64,000 nucleotides of DNA from Dellaglioa kimchii (GTDB taxonomy: Bacteria; Bacillota; Bacilli; Lactobacillales; Lactobacillaceae): the NCBI RefSeq assembly GCF_046115505.1, contig NZ_CP170736.1:806001-870000 (forward strand), written 5' to 3'. Positions 1 through 7,604 of the stretch are shown piece after piece. The notes beneath the pieces are model-generated. The model worked only from the letters and a program-made list of their open reading frames with translations, was not told the DNA's origin and ran no database searches. How positions within the stretch are numbered: position 1 is the stretch's first letter; every line of letters begins with the position of its first letter. The translations under genes and the position numbers were made by a program.

Positions 1-160
1 ATTTATTTTATAGTTATTATTATTTATTAAACGGAAGATGATTCGTTATCCAAATTATTTAATGTATTTTTCTTTTAATATACACTTACTAAAAGTACGT
101 AATTCGTACTTAATCGTTTATTTACAGCAATCTTATAATTATTTTATTTTAAAAAAATAA

Positions 161-196
161 GATACATATTGTTAAAAAAATTTAACAATATGTATC
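161..196 (-). terminator. Intrinsic terminator of the YhfI-like hydrolase gene
   Basis: A perfect 16-bp inverted repeat (161-176 with 181-196, loop AAAA) begins 4 nt after the stop codon of the minus-strand hydrolase gene. On the minus strand it is followed by an almost pure T run (160 down to 151). The rest of 1-160 is AT-rich and shows no gene. A short 7-bp inverted repeat lies at 93-111. Confidence 0.8.
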
Positions 197-199
197 CGA

Positions 200-937
200 T
201 TACAAAGTTAGTTCTAAATATTTTTTTGCGAGTATTATATCGATATTACTACCAGCTGATAATTTAGCTTGTTCTTTTAATAATTCGTGTGAACCATTTG
301 CTGGTAAATGCGTTAAAATTAATCTTTTAGCATTATTTAGACGAGCAAATTTTCCAGACTCCGTAGATGTCATATGCCATTTTTCGCCAATTTTATCATC
401 AAAAAAATTTGTATCAGTCATTAATATATCTGCATTTTGACTAATTGCATTTAATTTTTCGTCATAAGCCGTATCAGCTGTAAAAACAAAGACCTTCCCA
501 GTTGCCCGTTCCGTTATTCTCATAGCATACGTAGGCACTGGATGAATTGTTTCTAAAAATTCAAAAGTAAAAGGCCCAATGTCTATAACTTCCTTATTTT
601 TATATCCAATTCCAATCGTCGCATTCGCCCAAGTTAATTTTGCAAATGCTTCTTGATCAATAGACGGCCCATAAATAGAAAGTGGTTGTTTCACTTGATC
701 ATCGTTAATCTGCCAATTATACTGTAAAACACCTATATCTGCGATATGATCCTGATGATAATGTGATAAAACGACTGCATCTAGCTTCAACGGATCTAGT
801 TTATGTTCTAAACTAAGCATTGCACCACTTCCACAGTCCAACAATAAATTAAAGCCATTACTTTGAATTAAATATGAACTAGTTCCGACTGTATGTGCTG
901 GATAACCACCATAGAATCCTAAAATTGTCAACTTCAT
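200..937 (-). CDS. MBL-fold metallo-hydrolase, YhfI-like
   Basis: This 245-residue protein belongs to the metallo-beta-lactamase fold superfamily. The zinc-binding HxHxDH motif is seen as HYHQDH at residues 59-64, and later zinc-site positions are visible (H in IHPVP, D in FTADTAYD, H in LTHLP). The N-terminus (MKLTILGFYGGYP) and length resemble B. subtilis YhfI and the RNase Z-like branch, cytosolic enzymes that usually cleave phosphodiesters, but the substrate is not known from sequence. ATG start with upstream GGAAGG. It is a single gene with its own terminator. I am confident of the family and not of the substrate. It could also be annotated as an RNase Z-like protein. Confidence 0.85.
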   Translation of the reverse strand: MKLTILGFYGGYPAHTVGTSSYLIQSNGFNLLLDCGSGAMLSLEHKLDPLKLDAVVLSHYHQDHIADIGVLQYNWQINDDQVKQPLSIYGPSIDQEAFAKLTWANATIGIGYKNKEVIDIGPFTFEFLETIHPVPTYAMRITERATGKVFVFTADTAYDEKLNAISQNADILMTDTNFFDDKIGEKWHMTSTESGKFARLNNAKRLILTHLPANGSHELLKEQAKLSAGSNIDIILAKKYLELTL

Positions 938-1028
938 TTTTAATTGTCCTTCCTGTTACTTTTGACTCTATTATACCTTTTTTTGGTCTATACTTAATAA
1001 TGAATTAAAGTAAATGGGAGATGTATCT

Positions 1029-1538
1029 TTGTTAAATCATATAAACACAGCATTAGGCGCTGAATATTTTTTAAAGTCTATTATTCGAAATAATCCATCC
1101 CGATCATTTATTCTACTTAATCCAATTAATAAGTACAATAATTCTTATTTATTAGACACATCAGATGATAATTCTATTTTCTACTCTGGATTAGACTTTC
1201 GTGTTCGATATCATGTAGGCATGGATTCATGGCAAGGTTTTTATCATTTTAAATATATTACTTTGAGCGATGAAGAAAGTAAAGTTTACTTAGCTCAAGT
1301 ACAAACTTTTATTAATGAACAAACAAAACCTACTGGTATCATTTCTTTTTACACATTACAGTCTTTATCTAAGGGTTATAATTATGTTTTTTTAACAATT
1401 TGGAAGCAACAATCTGATTTTATTAATTGGCGTAAAACATCAAATTATAAACAGTTAAAATACTATGAAAGTGAGTTTCAAATTACTCCCATAGACGCAG
1501 TATATTCTGTTAATGAAATGATTAATATAAAAGATTAA
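1029..1538 (+). CDS. HmoB/TRAP-like ferredoxin-fold protein (antibiotic biosynthesis monooxygenase domain)
   Basis: The protein of about 169 residues resembles the B. subtilis heme monooxygenase HmoB and the staphylococcal TRAP family. The N-terminal stretch (LGAEYFLKSIIRNNPSRSF) and the C-terminal LTIWKQQSDFINWRKTSNYK segment match the pattern of HmoB, including the W-F-W spacing of the dimeric alpha-beta barrel (ABM) domain at about residues 85-150. I prefer the TTG start at 1029, because GGGAG at 1016-1020 is a good ribosome-binding site for it, whereas the in-frame ATG at 1014 overlaps that site. Cytosolic, no signal peptide. In HmoB the role is heme degradation. Whether this protein binds heme is not shown here. 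A perfect-stem terminator follows. Confidence 0.7.
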   Translation: MLNHINTALGAEYFLKSIIRNNPSRSFILLNPINKYNNSYLLDTSDDNSIFYSGLDFRVRYHVGMDSWQGFYHFKYITLSDEESKVYLAQVQTFINEQTKPTGIISFYTLQSLSKGYNYVFLTIWKQQSDFINWRKTSNYKQLKYYESEFQITPIDAVYSVNEMINIKD

Positions 1539-1580
1539 TCATTTTAGTTAAAAATAACCCGTATTTCCCAAAATATATTC

Positions 1581-1627
1581 ATAGCTAATTGATGACTCAA
1601 TCAAGTCATCAATTAGCTATTTTTTTC
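1581..1627 (+). terminator. Intrinsic terminator of the HmoB-like gene
   Basis: A perfect 17-bp stem (1581-1597 with 1604-1620) with loop CAATCA is followed by TTTTTTC on the plus strand, 42 nt after the stop of the HmoB-like gene. Confidence 0.9.
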
Positions 1628-1682
1628 AATAGTTACTCCCTCAAAATAAATTATAGTAACCCAAACTATTCAATTTTTTAAC

Positions 1683-1720
1683 CAAAAAAATGTCCTAAAA
1701 GTTGGAAAACTTTTAGGACA
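1683..1720 (-). terminator. Intrinsic terminator of the bceAB-like operon
   Basis: A perfect 13-bp stem (1691-1703 with 1708-1720, loop GGAA) is followed by seven T on the minus strand. It lies 18 nt beyond the permease stop codon. Confidence 0.85.
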
Positions 1721-1738
1721 TAAATAATTTAATTAGTC

Positions 1739-3775
1739 TTAAACTCTGTTATTTATTATCCGATTCAACACTCTCACGGTAATTAAAAATAAGCCTAAAT
1801 ACATCACATAGAAGGTCCCCCAGAAGAAAATGAGAACATTTAGGTTAGGTTGATCAAATAATGCGACATAAATATTAAAAGTGAAAACTGCTTCTATCGA
1901 TCCTAAAATAATCGGAATTAAAAATAAACTGGCTGTTTGCTGATAAATAATTCGCTTAATCTCTTTTTTGGTTACACCTAAACTTTGCATTAGTGAATAA
2001 GTTTTTTGATTTTGTCTAAGATCTATCATTTGTTGTAACATTAAGATACTACAAGTTGCTAATACCAAGATAATACTAATAAAACATGCTATATAAATAT
2101 AAAAGCCATCTAATTCATTAACATTTTTTTCAACTTGATTTCTCACACCTAAATTTCGATAATGGTAGTGTGACTTGATTTGATTAGAAAATTTATAACG
2201 GACATTCGATAATGTTGTCCCTGTCTGCTGCAAGTAGGTCTGTTCTTTAGATTGATTATCTAATTTATGCCCAAAATCATTTTTAGATTGTGCAAATTCC
2301 TGATAATTTTTAATATTAATAGCTGTTAGTCCATATTTTGTGTTGCTATCAATATGTTTATAAACACTATCTTTAACAATTAACAAATTTTGAATGTAAT
2401 GTATTTCTCCATACGGAAACGTACTTAAGTATGTTTTTATTTTTAATTGGTTCATTGATTTTTGCTTGAATTGAATGAGCTGGTTATCATCATTAATTTG
2501 ATATCTTGCTAACTTATGTAAAATCATAACTGTCTCATTCGATTTAATCTTAATTGGTTCTAAATCATCTTGAATTTTACGAGCATTATTATAATCTGTT
2601 TCTGACATTATCGTAATTGGAACAACTTTGGTTTCACTTTGATTGTTTGCTTTTAATTGAACACTTGTTTTCATTGGTACAATTTTAAGATGTCCACTTA
2701 CTTGCTGTTTCACTATTAAATTGTTTTGTTTTAATACTTTTTTTACAGTCTTTAAATGATAATCATCCGTTATAAAATGAGCTGGAGCCACTTGATTAAT
2801 TGTTTTTTGAGAATATGAATACAACGTTGCCACGCCAATAAATACAGATAAAGAGAACATTATTAATAAAGTCATCAAACTTAAGATGACTTTATTTTGT
2901 CTTAAACTAACTTTTAAATTAGAAAAAGCAAGTAGTCTACCACCCCGATACATGAAATGTCGCCATTTTTGTAGCATACTTATCAGTATCGGCACCAAAT
3001 AATTAAAAATCAAAAGAGTCCCTAAGATAATCATAATTGCAATAATTAATAATGCTAAAAAATAATCATTTTTACGTAACCAAATATTAAAAATTGGTCC
3101 CAAATTTTCAAAATTCACTGCCATGAATAAAGGTACAATAATAAAAAAGATACTAATCAAAGCCATGAATCGTTTAAATGGTCCAAATTTTTCGACACTG
3201 GTATTATCACTATTTTTAAACAATGAAACTAATTGTTTACGATAGATAACACTTGCATTAACAGTTGACATTATTAAAAAGATGACATTAAAGATAACTA
3301 TTGTACTAATTAAACTATGCCAAGATATAATAATATTGGTATCTGCCACAATAAACATAGCCCTCAATAAAATCATGGCAAATAATTTAGAAAAAATTGC
3401 TCCAACCACTAAACCAATCAGTAAAGCTATATTACCTAAAATTAAATTTTCAATAAATAGCATTATTGCAATTTCATTTTTTTTCACTCCAAGAAGATGA
3501 TAAACAGCAATTTCTTTTTCTCGCCGTTTCGCCACAAAAAGGTTAGTGTACATTATGAAACAAGCAATAAAAATCAAAATTAAAAAACTGCTAATACGCA
3601 AAGTAACAGAAATTGGTAACTCTACGCGCGCATTTTGCGTTAACTCTTTGTTAATTGACATTGACAAAAATGAAAAATAAACTGTAACTGCTATCGCACT
3701 AGCAATAATATAGATTAAATAATCCCATAAACTACGCCAAATACTTTTAAAAACAATATTTACTAGCGGTTTCAT
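1739..3775 (-). CDS. BceB-type ABC transporter permease (FtsX domains)
   Basis: The 678-residue membrane protein has the architecture of BceB/VraG permeases. There are two N-terminal segments (about 10-35 and 55-80), a cluster of helices to about residue 310, a large extracytoplasmic domain of about 200 residues (about 325-555), then three C-terminal helices with an FtsX domain. Such permeases work with a BceA ATPase to remove peptide antibiotics from lipid-II-cycle targets and pass flux information to a BceS kinase. The gene overlaps the ATPase gene by 4 nt (ATGA), so translation is coupled. The family is clear. The substrate (bacitracin, nisin or another peptide) cannot be read from the sequence. 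Confidence 0.88.
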   Translation of the reverse strand: MKPLVNIVFKSIWRSLWDYLIYIIASAIAVTVYFSFLSMSINKELTQNARVELPISVTLRISSFLILIFIACFIMYTNLFVAKRREKEIAVYHLLGVKKNEIAIMLFIENLILGNIALLIGLVVGAIFSKLFAMILLRAMFIVADTNIIISWHSLISTIVIFNVIFLIMSTVNASVIYRKQLVSLFKNSDNTSVEKFGPFKRFMALISIFFIIVPLFMAVNFENLGPIFNIWLRKNDYFLALLIIAIMIILGTLLIFNYLVPILISMLQKWRHFMYRGGRLLAFSNLKVSLRQNKVILSLMTLLIMFSLSVFIGVATLYSYSQKTINQVAPAHFITDDYHLKTVKKVLKQNNLIVKQQVSGHLKIVPMKTSVQLKANNQSETKVVPITIMSETDYNNARKIQDDLEPIKIKSNETVMILHKLARYQINDDNQLIQFKQKSMNQLKIKTYLSTFPYGEIHYIQNLLIVKDSVYKHIDSNTKYGLTAINIKNYQEFAQSKNDFGHKLDNQSKEQTYLQQTGTTLSNVRYKFSNQIKSHYHYRNLGVRNQVEKNVNELDGFYIYIACFISIILVLATCSILMLQQMIDLRQNQKTYSLMQSLGVTKKEIKRIIYQQTASLFLIPIILGSIEAVFTFNIYVALFDQPNLNVLIFFWGTFYVMYLGLFLITVRVLNRIINNRV

Positions 3776-4524
3776 TGTCTTCCCCCACCAATAGCTGCTT
3801 GCATATCAATTATTTTTTGAAAAAATTCTTTTCTAGAGCCATCCCGCCTAATTTCGGCAAAAATGTTCCCATCTTTAATAAAAATAATTCTTTTACAATA
3901 ACTAGCTGTAAATGCATCATGAGTTACCATCATGAGCGTCATCTTTTGCTTTTCATTCACGTCTGTTAAATACTTCAATAGTTCCGTAGCCGCTTTTGAA
4001 TCTAGACTTCCCGTTGGTTCATCTGCAAATAACATTTTAGGTGCCGTTATAATAGCTCGAGCAACTGCAACCCTTTGCTGTTGACCAATTGAAATTTCAT
4101 TTGGAAAATGCTTTAGAATATTATTTAAATTTAAAATATTAGCAATATTAGCAAGTTTTGCCTCAATTATTTCTACGTTTACTTTATCTAATGCCAAGGG
4201 CAAAATTATATTTTCCTTGATGGTCAACGAATTAAGTAAATTAAAATCCTGAAAAATAAACCCTAACTGTTGTCTTCTAAACTCAGATAATTTTTTTTCA
4301 TTATATTGTGTTATATCCTGGTTATCTATTCTAACATGTCCAAAAGTTGGCTTATCAATTGTTGACATCATATTCAATAGTGTCGTTTTTCCTGCACCAG
4401 ACGGCCCCATAATACCAACAAATTCTCCTGAATCAATTACAAACGAAATATTATCAATTGCAGTCGATCTATTAAACTTCATTCCATAAATTTTTTTAAC
4501 GTGATCTACTTCAATAAATGTCAT
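3772..4524 (-). CDS. BceA-type ABC transporter ATP-binding protein
   Basis: The 250-residue ATPase has Walker A GPSGAGKT at residues 40-47, a Q-loop (FIFQDFNLL), Walker B MLFADEPTG and switch histidine VTHD. The signature motif reads ISIGQQQR rather than LSGGQ, so the first glycine is isoleucine while Ser, the second Gly and Gln are kept. It is the first gene of the two-gene transporter operon and overlaps the permease by 4 nt. It lies head-to-head with the response regulator gene, the arrangement typical of Bce modules, and is expected to be induced by that regulator. GAGAATTG precedes the ATG. Confidence 0.9.
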   Translation of the reverse strand: MTFIEVDHVKKIYGMKFNRSTAIDNISFVIDSGEFVGIMGPSGAGKTTLLNMMSTIDKPTFGHVRIDNQDITQYNEKKLSEFRRQQLGFIFQDFNLLNSLTIKENIILPLALDKVNVEIIEAKLANIANILNLNNILKHFPNEISIGQQQRVAVARAIITAPKMLFADEPTGSLDSKAATELLKYLTDVNEKQKMTLMMVTHDAFTASYCKRIIFIKDGNIFAEIRRDGSRKEFFQKIIDMQAAIGGGRQ

Positions 4525-4549
4525 AATTTCAATTCTCCTATTATCGAGT

Positions 4550-4579
4550 ATTATCCTATATATAGGATAATTACGCCAA
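4550..4579 (-). promoter_or_regulatory. Putative bceAB promoter with a 22-bp palindromic operator
   Basis: Positions 4550-4571 form a perfect palindrome whose central 20 bases read TTATCCTATATATAGGATAA. On the minus strand a -35-like TTGGCG (4574-4579) and -10-like GATAAT (4550-4555) flank it with an 18-bp spacer, so the palindrome occupies the spacer and -10. The placement suggests an operator for the adjacent regulator, but it does not look like the published Bacillus BceR site. The promoter assignment is inference. Confidence 0.45.
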
Positions 4580-4613
4580 TATTTATTTATGCTTTTTATC
4601 TATTTGAAATTAA

Positions 4614-4642
4614 TGCTAAAAACCGGTATTGTAGGGTAAATA
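4614..4642 (+). promoter_or_regulatory. Putative promoter of the bceRS-vanX-like operon
   Basis: TTGAAA (4614-4619) and TAAATA (4637-4642) are separated by 17 bp, upstream of the response regulator ATG with its AAAGAGGTG ribosome-binding site. Found by inspection only. Confidence 0.4.
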
Positions 4643-4667
4643 GTTCTTACTTTAAAGAGGTGATAAT

Positions 4668-5342
4668 ATGTTTAGTATAATGATTGTTGAAGATGATAAA
4701 ACAATTGCCAACATTACCGCAGATAGTCTAGCAAAATGGCGATTCAAACCTATCTTAATTAATAATTTCAGCGAAATTGATCTTGAGTTTATTGAGAAAA
4801 AACCACATTTAGTTTTATTAGACATTAATTTACCTGATTTTGATGGCTTTTACTGGTGTAAAAAAATTCGTGAAATATCAAATGTACCAATTATATTTAT
4901 CTCAAGCCGAAATACCAATATGGATATGGTTATGGCTATGAATATGGGTGGCGATGACTTCGTAAATAAACCTTACTCAATGGAAGTTTTAGTTGCAAAA
5001 ATTTCTGCATTATTAAGACGTACTTACAATTACGCAGAAATGGGACCAGAAACACTCGAGCATAATGGTCTTTTTTTAAATTTACAAAATGGAACTGCAA
5101 AATTTAACGATAAAATTATTGATTTATCAAAAAATGAGTACCAGTTGTTGCAATATTTAATGCGTCAGACGGGAAAAATTGTTAGCCGGGAAAAATTACT
5201 TCGAGAACTCTGGGAAGACGAACATTTTGTTGATGACAATACGTTAACGGTGAATATTAATCGCGTTCGTAAAAAAATAGCACAAGCTGGATTACCCAAT
5301 TTTATCGAGACAAAAGTGGGACAAGGTTATCTTATCCCTTAG
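4668..5342 (+). CDS. BceR-type response regulator (OmpR family)
   Basis: This 224-residue regulator has an N-terminal receiver domain with the acidic pair E8-D9-D10, phospho-acceptor D52 (VLLDINLPD) and a conserved Lys in NKPYS near residue 102. A winged-helix DNA-binding domain follows from about residue 130 (EYQLLQYL, then REKLLRELWE and TVNINRVRKKI). Strong AAAGAGGTG ribosome-binding site. It is the first gene of a plus-strand operon with the kinase and the VanX-like gene, divergent from the transporter it probably controls. The start and the family are secure. The regulated genes are inferred from position. Confidence 0.9.
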   Translation: MFSIMIVEDDKTIANITADSLAKWRFKPILINNFSEIDLEFIEKKPHLVLLDINLPDFDGFYWCKKIREISNVPIIFISSRNTNMDMVMAMNMGGDDFVNKPYSMEVLVAKISALLRRTYNYAEMGPETLEHNGLFLNLQNGTAKFNDKIIDLSKNEYQLLQYLMRQTGKIVSREKLLRELWEDEHFVDDNTLTVNINRVRKKIAQAGLPNFIETKVGQGYLIP

Positions 5343-5351
5343 GAGACACTA

Positions 5352-6398
5352 ATGACATTTTTTAAGTACCTTTCAGATAGAATAACTACAATTATCTTTT
5401 TCCTTCTAGTTATTCTCTTAATTAATCTAGTGTTGTGGTTTGATCCTTTCCATAACATTGTTTTATCTACATTATTATATATAGATATTCTGGTAGTAAT
5501 TATATCAAGTATTTTTGTTGTAACACGTTATTGGATTAATCATCAATGGTACCAAAAATTTAAATTACCAATTGATCCGGCAACAGCAGACTTATTAATT
5601 CCTATTAATGGTGCACATTCCAATGAACAACGTTTGTATCAGGGCTATATTAATGCACTATTAAACAATCATCAAATACAAATAAATAATATTTTGTCTA
5701 AACAACAAGAACAAGAAGATTTTTTAAATGCTTGGATTCATGATATTAAAGTTCCCTTAGCTGCTATTCAGTTACTAATTGAAACATCTGATGGCAAGTT
5801 ATCTGAAAAACAAGTTATGCAAACTGAAATTGAATTAAAAAATATCGAAAATTTTGTTGAACAAGTAATTTATTATTCTCGTTTAGATAGCTTTTCAAAT
5901 GATTATTTAATTCAAGATGATTCATTAAAAAAAGTAGTTAATCTTGTCATTCGAGATAATATGAACTTATTTTTTTCAAAACATATTCGTTTCGTTTTTA
6001 ACAGTACTGATATTTCCGTTCTGACTGATTCAAAATGGCTACGATTTATCTTAAATCAAGTGATTACCAACTCATTAAAATATACACCAAATAATGGTGA
6101 AATCGTTATTTCACTTAAAGATACTGAAAAAGAAACGATATTAGCCATTAAAGATAATGGTATTGGTATTCCTAAAGCAGACTTAGCTCGCGTTTTTGAC
6201 AAAGGATTTACTGGAAATAACGGTCGTCAATTCAACCAAAATGCAACCGGATTAGGCCTCTATTTAGCAAATCAACTAAGTCAAAAATTAGGACATCAAT
6301 TAGAAATTGAATCTCCAAAAAATGAAGGTACTACAGTTAAAATTATTTTTCCTAAACTTTCTTATTATAATGATGAAATGGGCGAAATTCTTCGCTAG
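5352..6398 (+). CDS. BceS-type intramembrane-sensing histidine kinase
   Basis: The 348-residue kinase has two closely spaced membrane helices (about 11-30 and 36-58) with almost no extracellular loop, the hallmark of kinases that sense through a partner transporter. H130 lies in WIHDIKVPLAAIQ and is the phosphorylation site. The ATPase domain shows the N box (ITNSLKYTPNNG), DNGIGI and GLGLYLA. It starts 9 nt after the regulator stop codon. By analogy with BceS it reports transporter activity to the regulator. No independent ligand-binding domain is visible. Confidence 0.88.
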   Translation: MTFFKYLSDRITTIIFFLLVILLINLVLWFDPFHNIVLSTLLYIDILVVIISSIFVVTRYWINHQWYQKFKLPIDPATADLLIPINGAHSNEQRLYQGYINALLNNHQIQINNILSKQQEQEDFLNAWIHDIKVPLAAIQLLIETSDGKLSEKQVMQTEIELKNIENFVEQVIYYSRLDSFSNDYLIQDDSLKKVVNLVIRDNMNLFFSKHIRFVFNSTDISVLTDSKWLRFILNQVITNSLKYTPNNGEIVISLKDTEKETILAIKDNGIGIPKADLARVFDKGFTGNNGRQFNQNATGLGLYLANQLSQKLGHQLEIESPKNEGTTVKIIFPKLSYYNDEMGEILR

Positions 6399-6409
6399 GA
6401 GGGTCTATC

Positions 6410-6967
6410 ATGCTATCAGAAACTGAACTCGGTTTTACAAATATTAAAGATATCGATTCTAATATTATTGTCGATTTACGCTACGCTACAAAAGATAACT
6501 TTACTAACCAAATTATTTATGACTTTTCAACAGCAATTGCTAGAACAGGAACGGCTAAAAAACTTGGTATCGCAAGTCAATTACTCGAAATTCAAGGCTA
6601 TCGTTTGAAAATTTGGGACGCCTACCGACCAGTTTCTGCGCAAAAAAAATTATTTAACGTATATCCCGACCCTAATTTTGTAGCGAAACCAAATCCTAAT
6701 TTCAGTCATCAAAAAGGTGTGACATTTGATTTAACTATCTGTGATATGGATGGCCACGAACTTAATATGCAAAGTAAATTTGACGACTTTTCAGAACGAG
6801 CTGGAAGAAATTATCAACGAACACCTCAACAACAAATAAATTACGATATACTAAATAATGCTATGATAACTGCTGGTTTTATCGGATATTCTGAAGAATG
6901 GTGGGACTATAGAGATTCTGATATGAATAACTATTCACCACTTATCGCTAATCCAAATGACTATTAA
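6410..6967 (+). CDS. VanX-like D-Ala-D-Ala dipeptidase (M15D family)
   Basis: The 185-residue protein matches VanX/DdpX along its length: DLRYATKDNFT near residue 22, WDAYRP at 69-74, the zinc-site block SHQKGVTFDLT with H100 and D107, and SEEWWDY with the catalytic Glu at E163. VanX has EWWH at this last site, where His is the third zinc ligand. Here the residue is Asp166 (codon GAC). No signal peptide, so it is cytoplasmic. A perfect AGGAGG ribosome-binding site and an 11-nt gap tie it to the kinase gene. VanX removes D-Ala-D-Ala so that D-Ala-D-Lac precursors dominate. Here the activity is plausible but unproven because of the changed ligand. Confidence 0.82.
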   Translation: MLSETELGFTNIKDIDSNIIVDLRYATKDNFTNQIIYDFSTAIARTGTAKKLGIASQLLEIQGYRLKIWDAYRPVSAQKKLFNVYPDPNFVAKPNPNFSHQKGVTFDLTICDMDGHELNMQSKFDDFSERAGRNYQRTPQQQINYDILNNAMITAGFIGYSEEWWDYRDSDMNNYSPLIANPNDY

Positions 6968-7015
6968 AAAACTTGTCACAACGCCTTACATACAAGGTAT
7001 TGTGACAAGTTTTTT
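6966..7015. terminator. Bidirectional terminator between the vanX-like gene and nrdG
   Basis: An 11-bp perfect stem (6971-6981 with 7000-7010), with CCTT/AAGG pairing inside, is flanked by A residues on the left and TTTTT on the right, so it can serve both convergent genes. Confidence 0.8.
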
Positions 7016-7604
7016 ATCTTAATAATTTATCCCAGAGAATAACTTCACCAGCAATTAATGATTTTTGAACATCAATAATTCTTTGATTTGAGCTACCCCT
7101 AAATTGCAAAGTTAAATCTTTTTTTGGTAATTCGAATCGACCATCAACTAAAATATCAATTTTTGAAAGTAATTCAAGTTTATCATCAGATTCAAGCATT
7201 AATTCATCCCATGTATAACCAGTCCAAGACCAGATATCTTTCGCCCATCCATAAGTATCATGAATACGATCCACTAAGCTTAAACAAACCTGCGTATTAA
7301 CAAAGGGCTCTCCGCCTAATAAAGTTAATCCTTGGCAATAGTCTTCGCTTAAATCAGTTATTATTTGATCTTCAAGCTCTTTTGTATACGGTGTCCCATA
7401 TCTAAAATTTTGCGCTGCCTTATTATAACAACCCGGACAGGCAAATAAACAGCCACTAACGTATAAACTACAGCGAACCCCTTCACCATCAACAAAATTA
7501 AACGGTTTATAGGATGCAATATATTGTTGGCTCAACTCACTTGCCATCCATTCTTTAGGTTTCGGATTTCGTGGTGCTTTAACTTTCTTTTGTCGTTCCA
7601 TCAT
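7014..7604 (-). CDS. nrdG: Anaerobic ribonucleotide reductase activating protein (radical SAM)
   Basis: The protein of about 196 residues carries the radical-SAM cluster motif CLFACPGC (CxxxCxxC) near residue 53, and TLLGGEP and GYTWDEL further on, all typical of NrdG. It uses a 4Fe-4S cluster and S-adenosylmethionine to create the glycyl radical on NrdD. The start overlaps the 3' end of nrdD. I favour an ATG at 7604 or 7601 over the preceding in-frame TTG. It is co-transcribed with nrdD and ends at a bidirectional terminator. Confidence 0.93.
   Translation of the reverse strand: MMERQKKVKAPRNPKPKEWMASELSQQYIASYKPFNFVDGEGVRCSLYVSGCLFACPGCYNKAAQNFRYGTPYTKELEDQIITDLSEDYCQGLTLLGGEPFVNTQVCLSLVDRIHDTYGWAKDIWSWTGYTWDELMLESDDKLELLSKIDILVDGRFELPKKDLTLQFRGSSNQRIIDVQKSLIAGEVILWDKLLR

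Noticed and set aside
93..111. Inverted repeat AAGTACG/CGTACTT near the window start
   Set aside because: Only 7 bp and without context in this window, so chance cannot be excluded.
3775..3969. Small plus-strand frames opposite bceAB and similar antisense frames elsewhere (for example 33285-33914 and 34170-34619 opposite groEL)
   Set aside because: They are antisense to clear genes, have no ribosome-binding site and no recognisable domains. The long ones opposite groEL reflect its codon bias.
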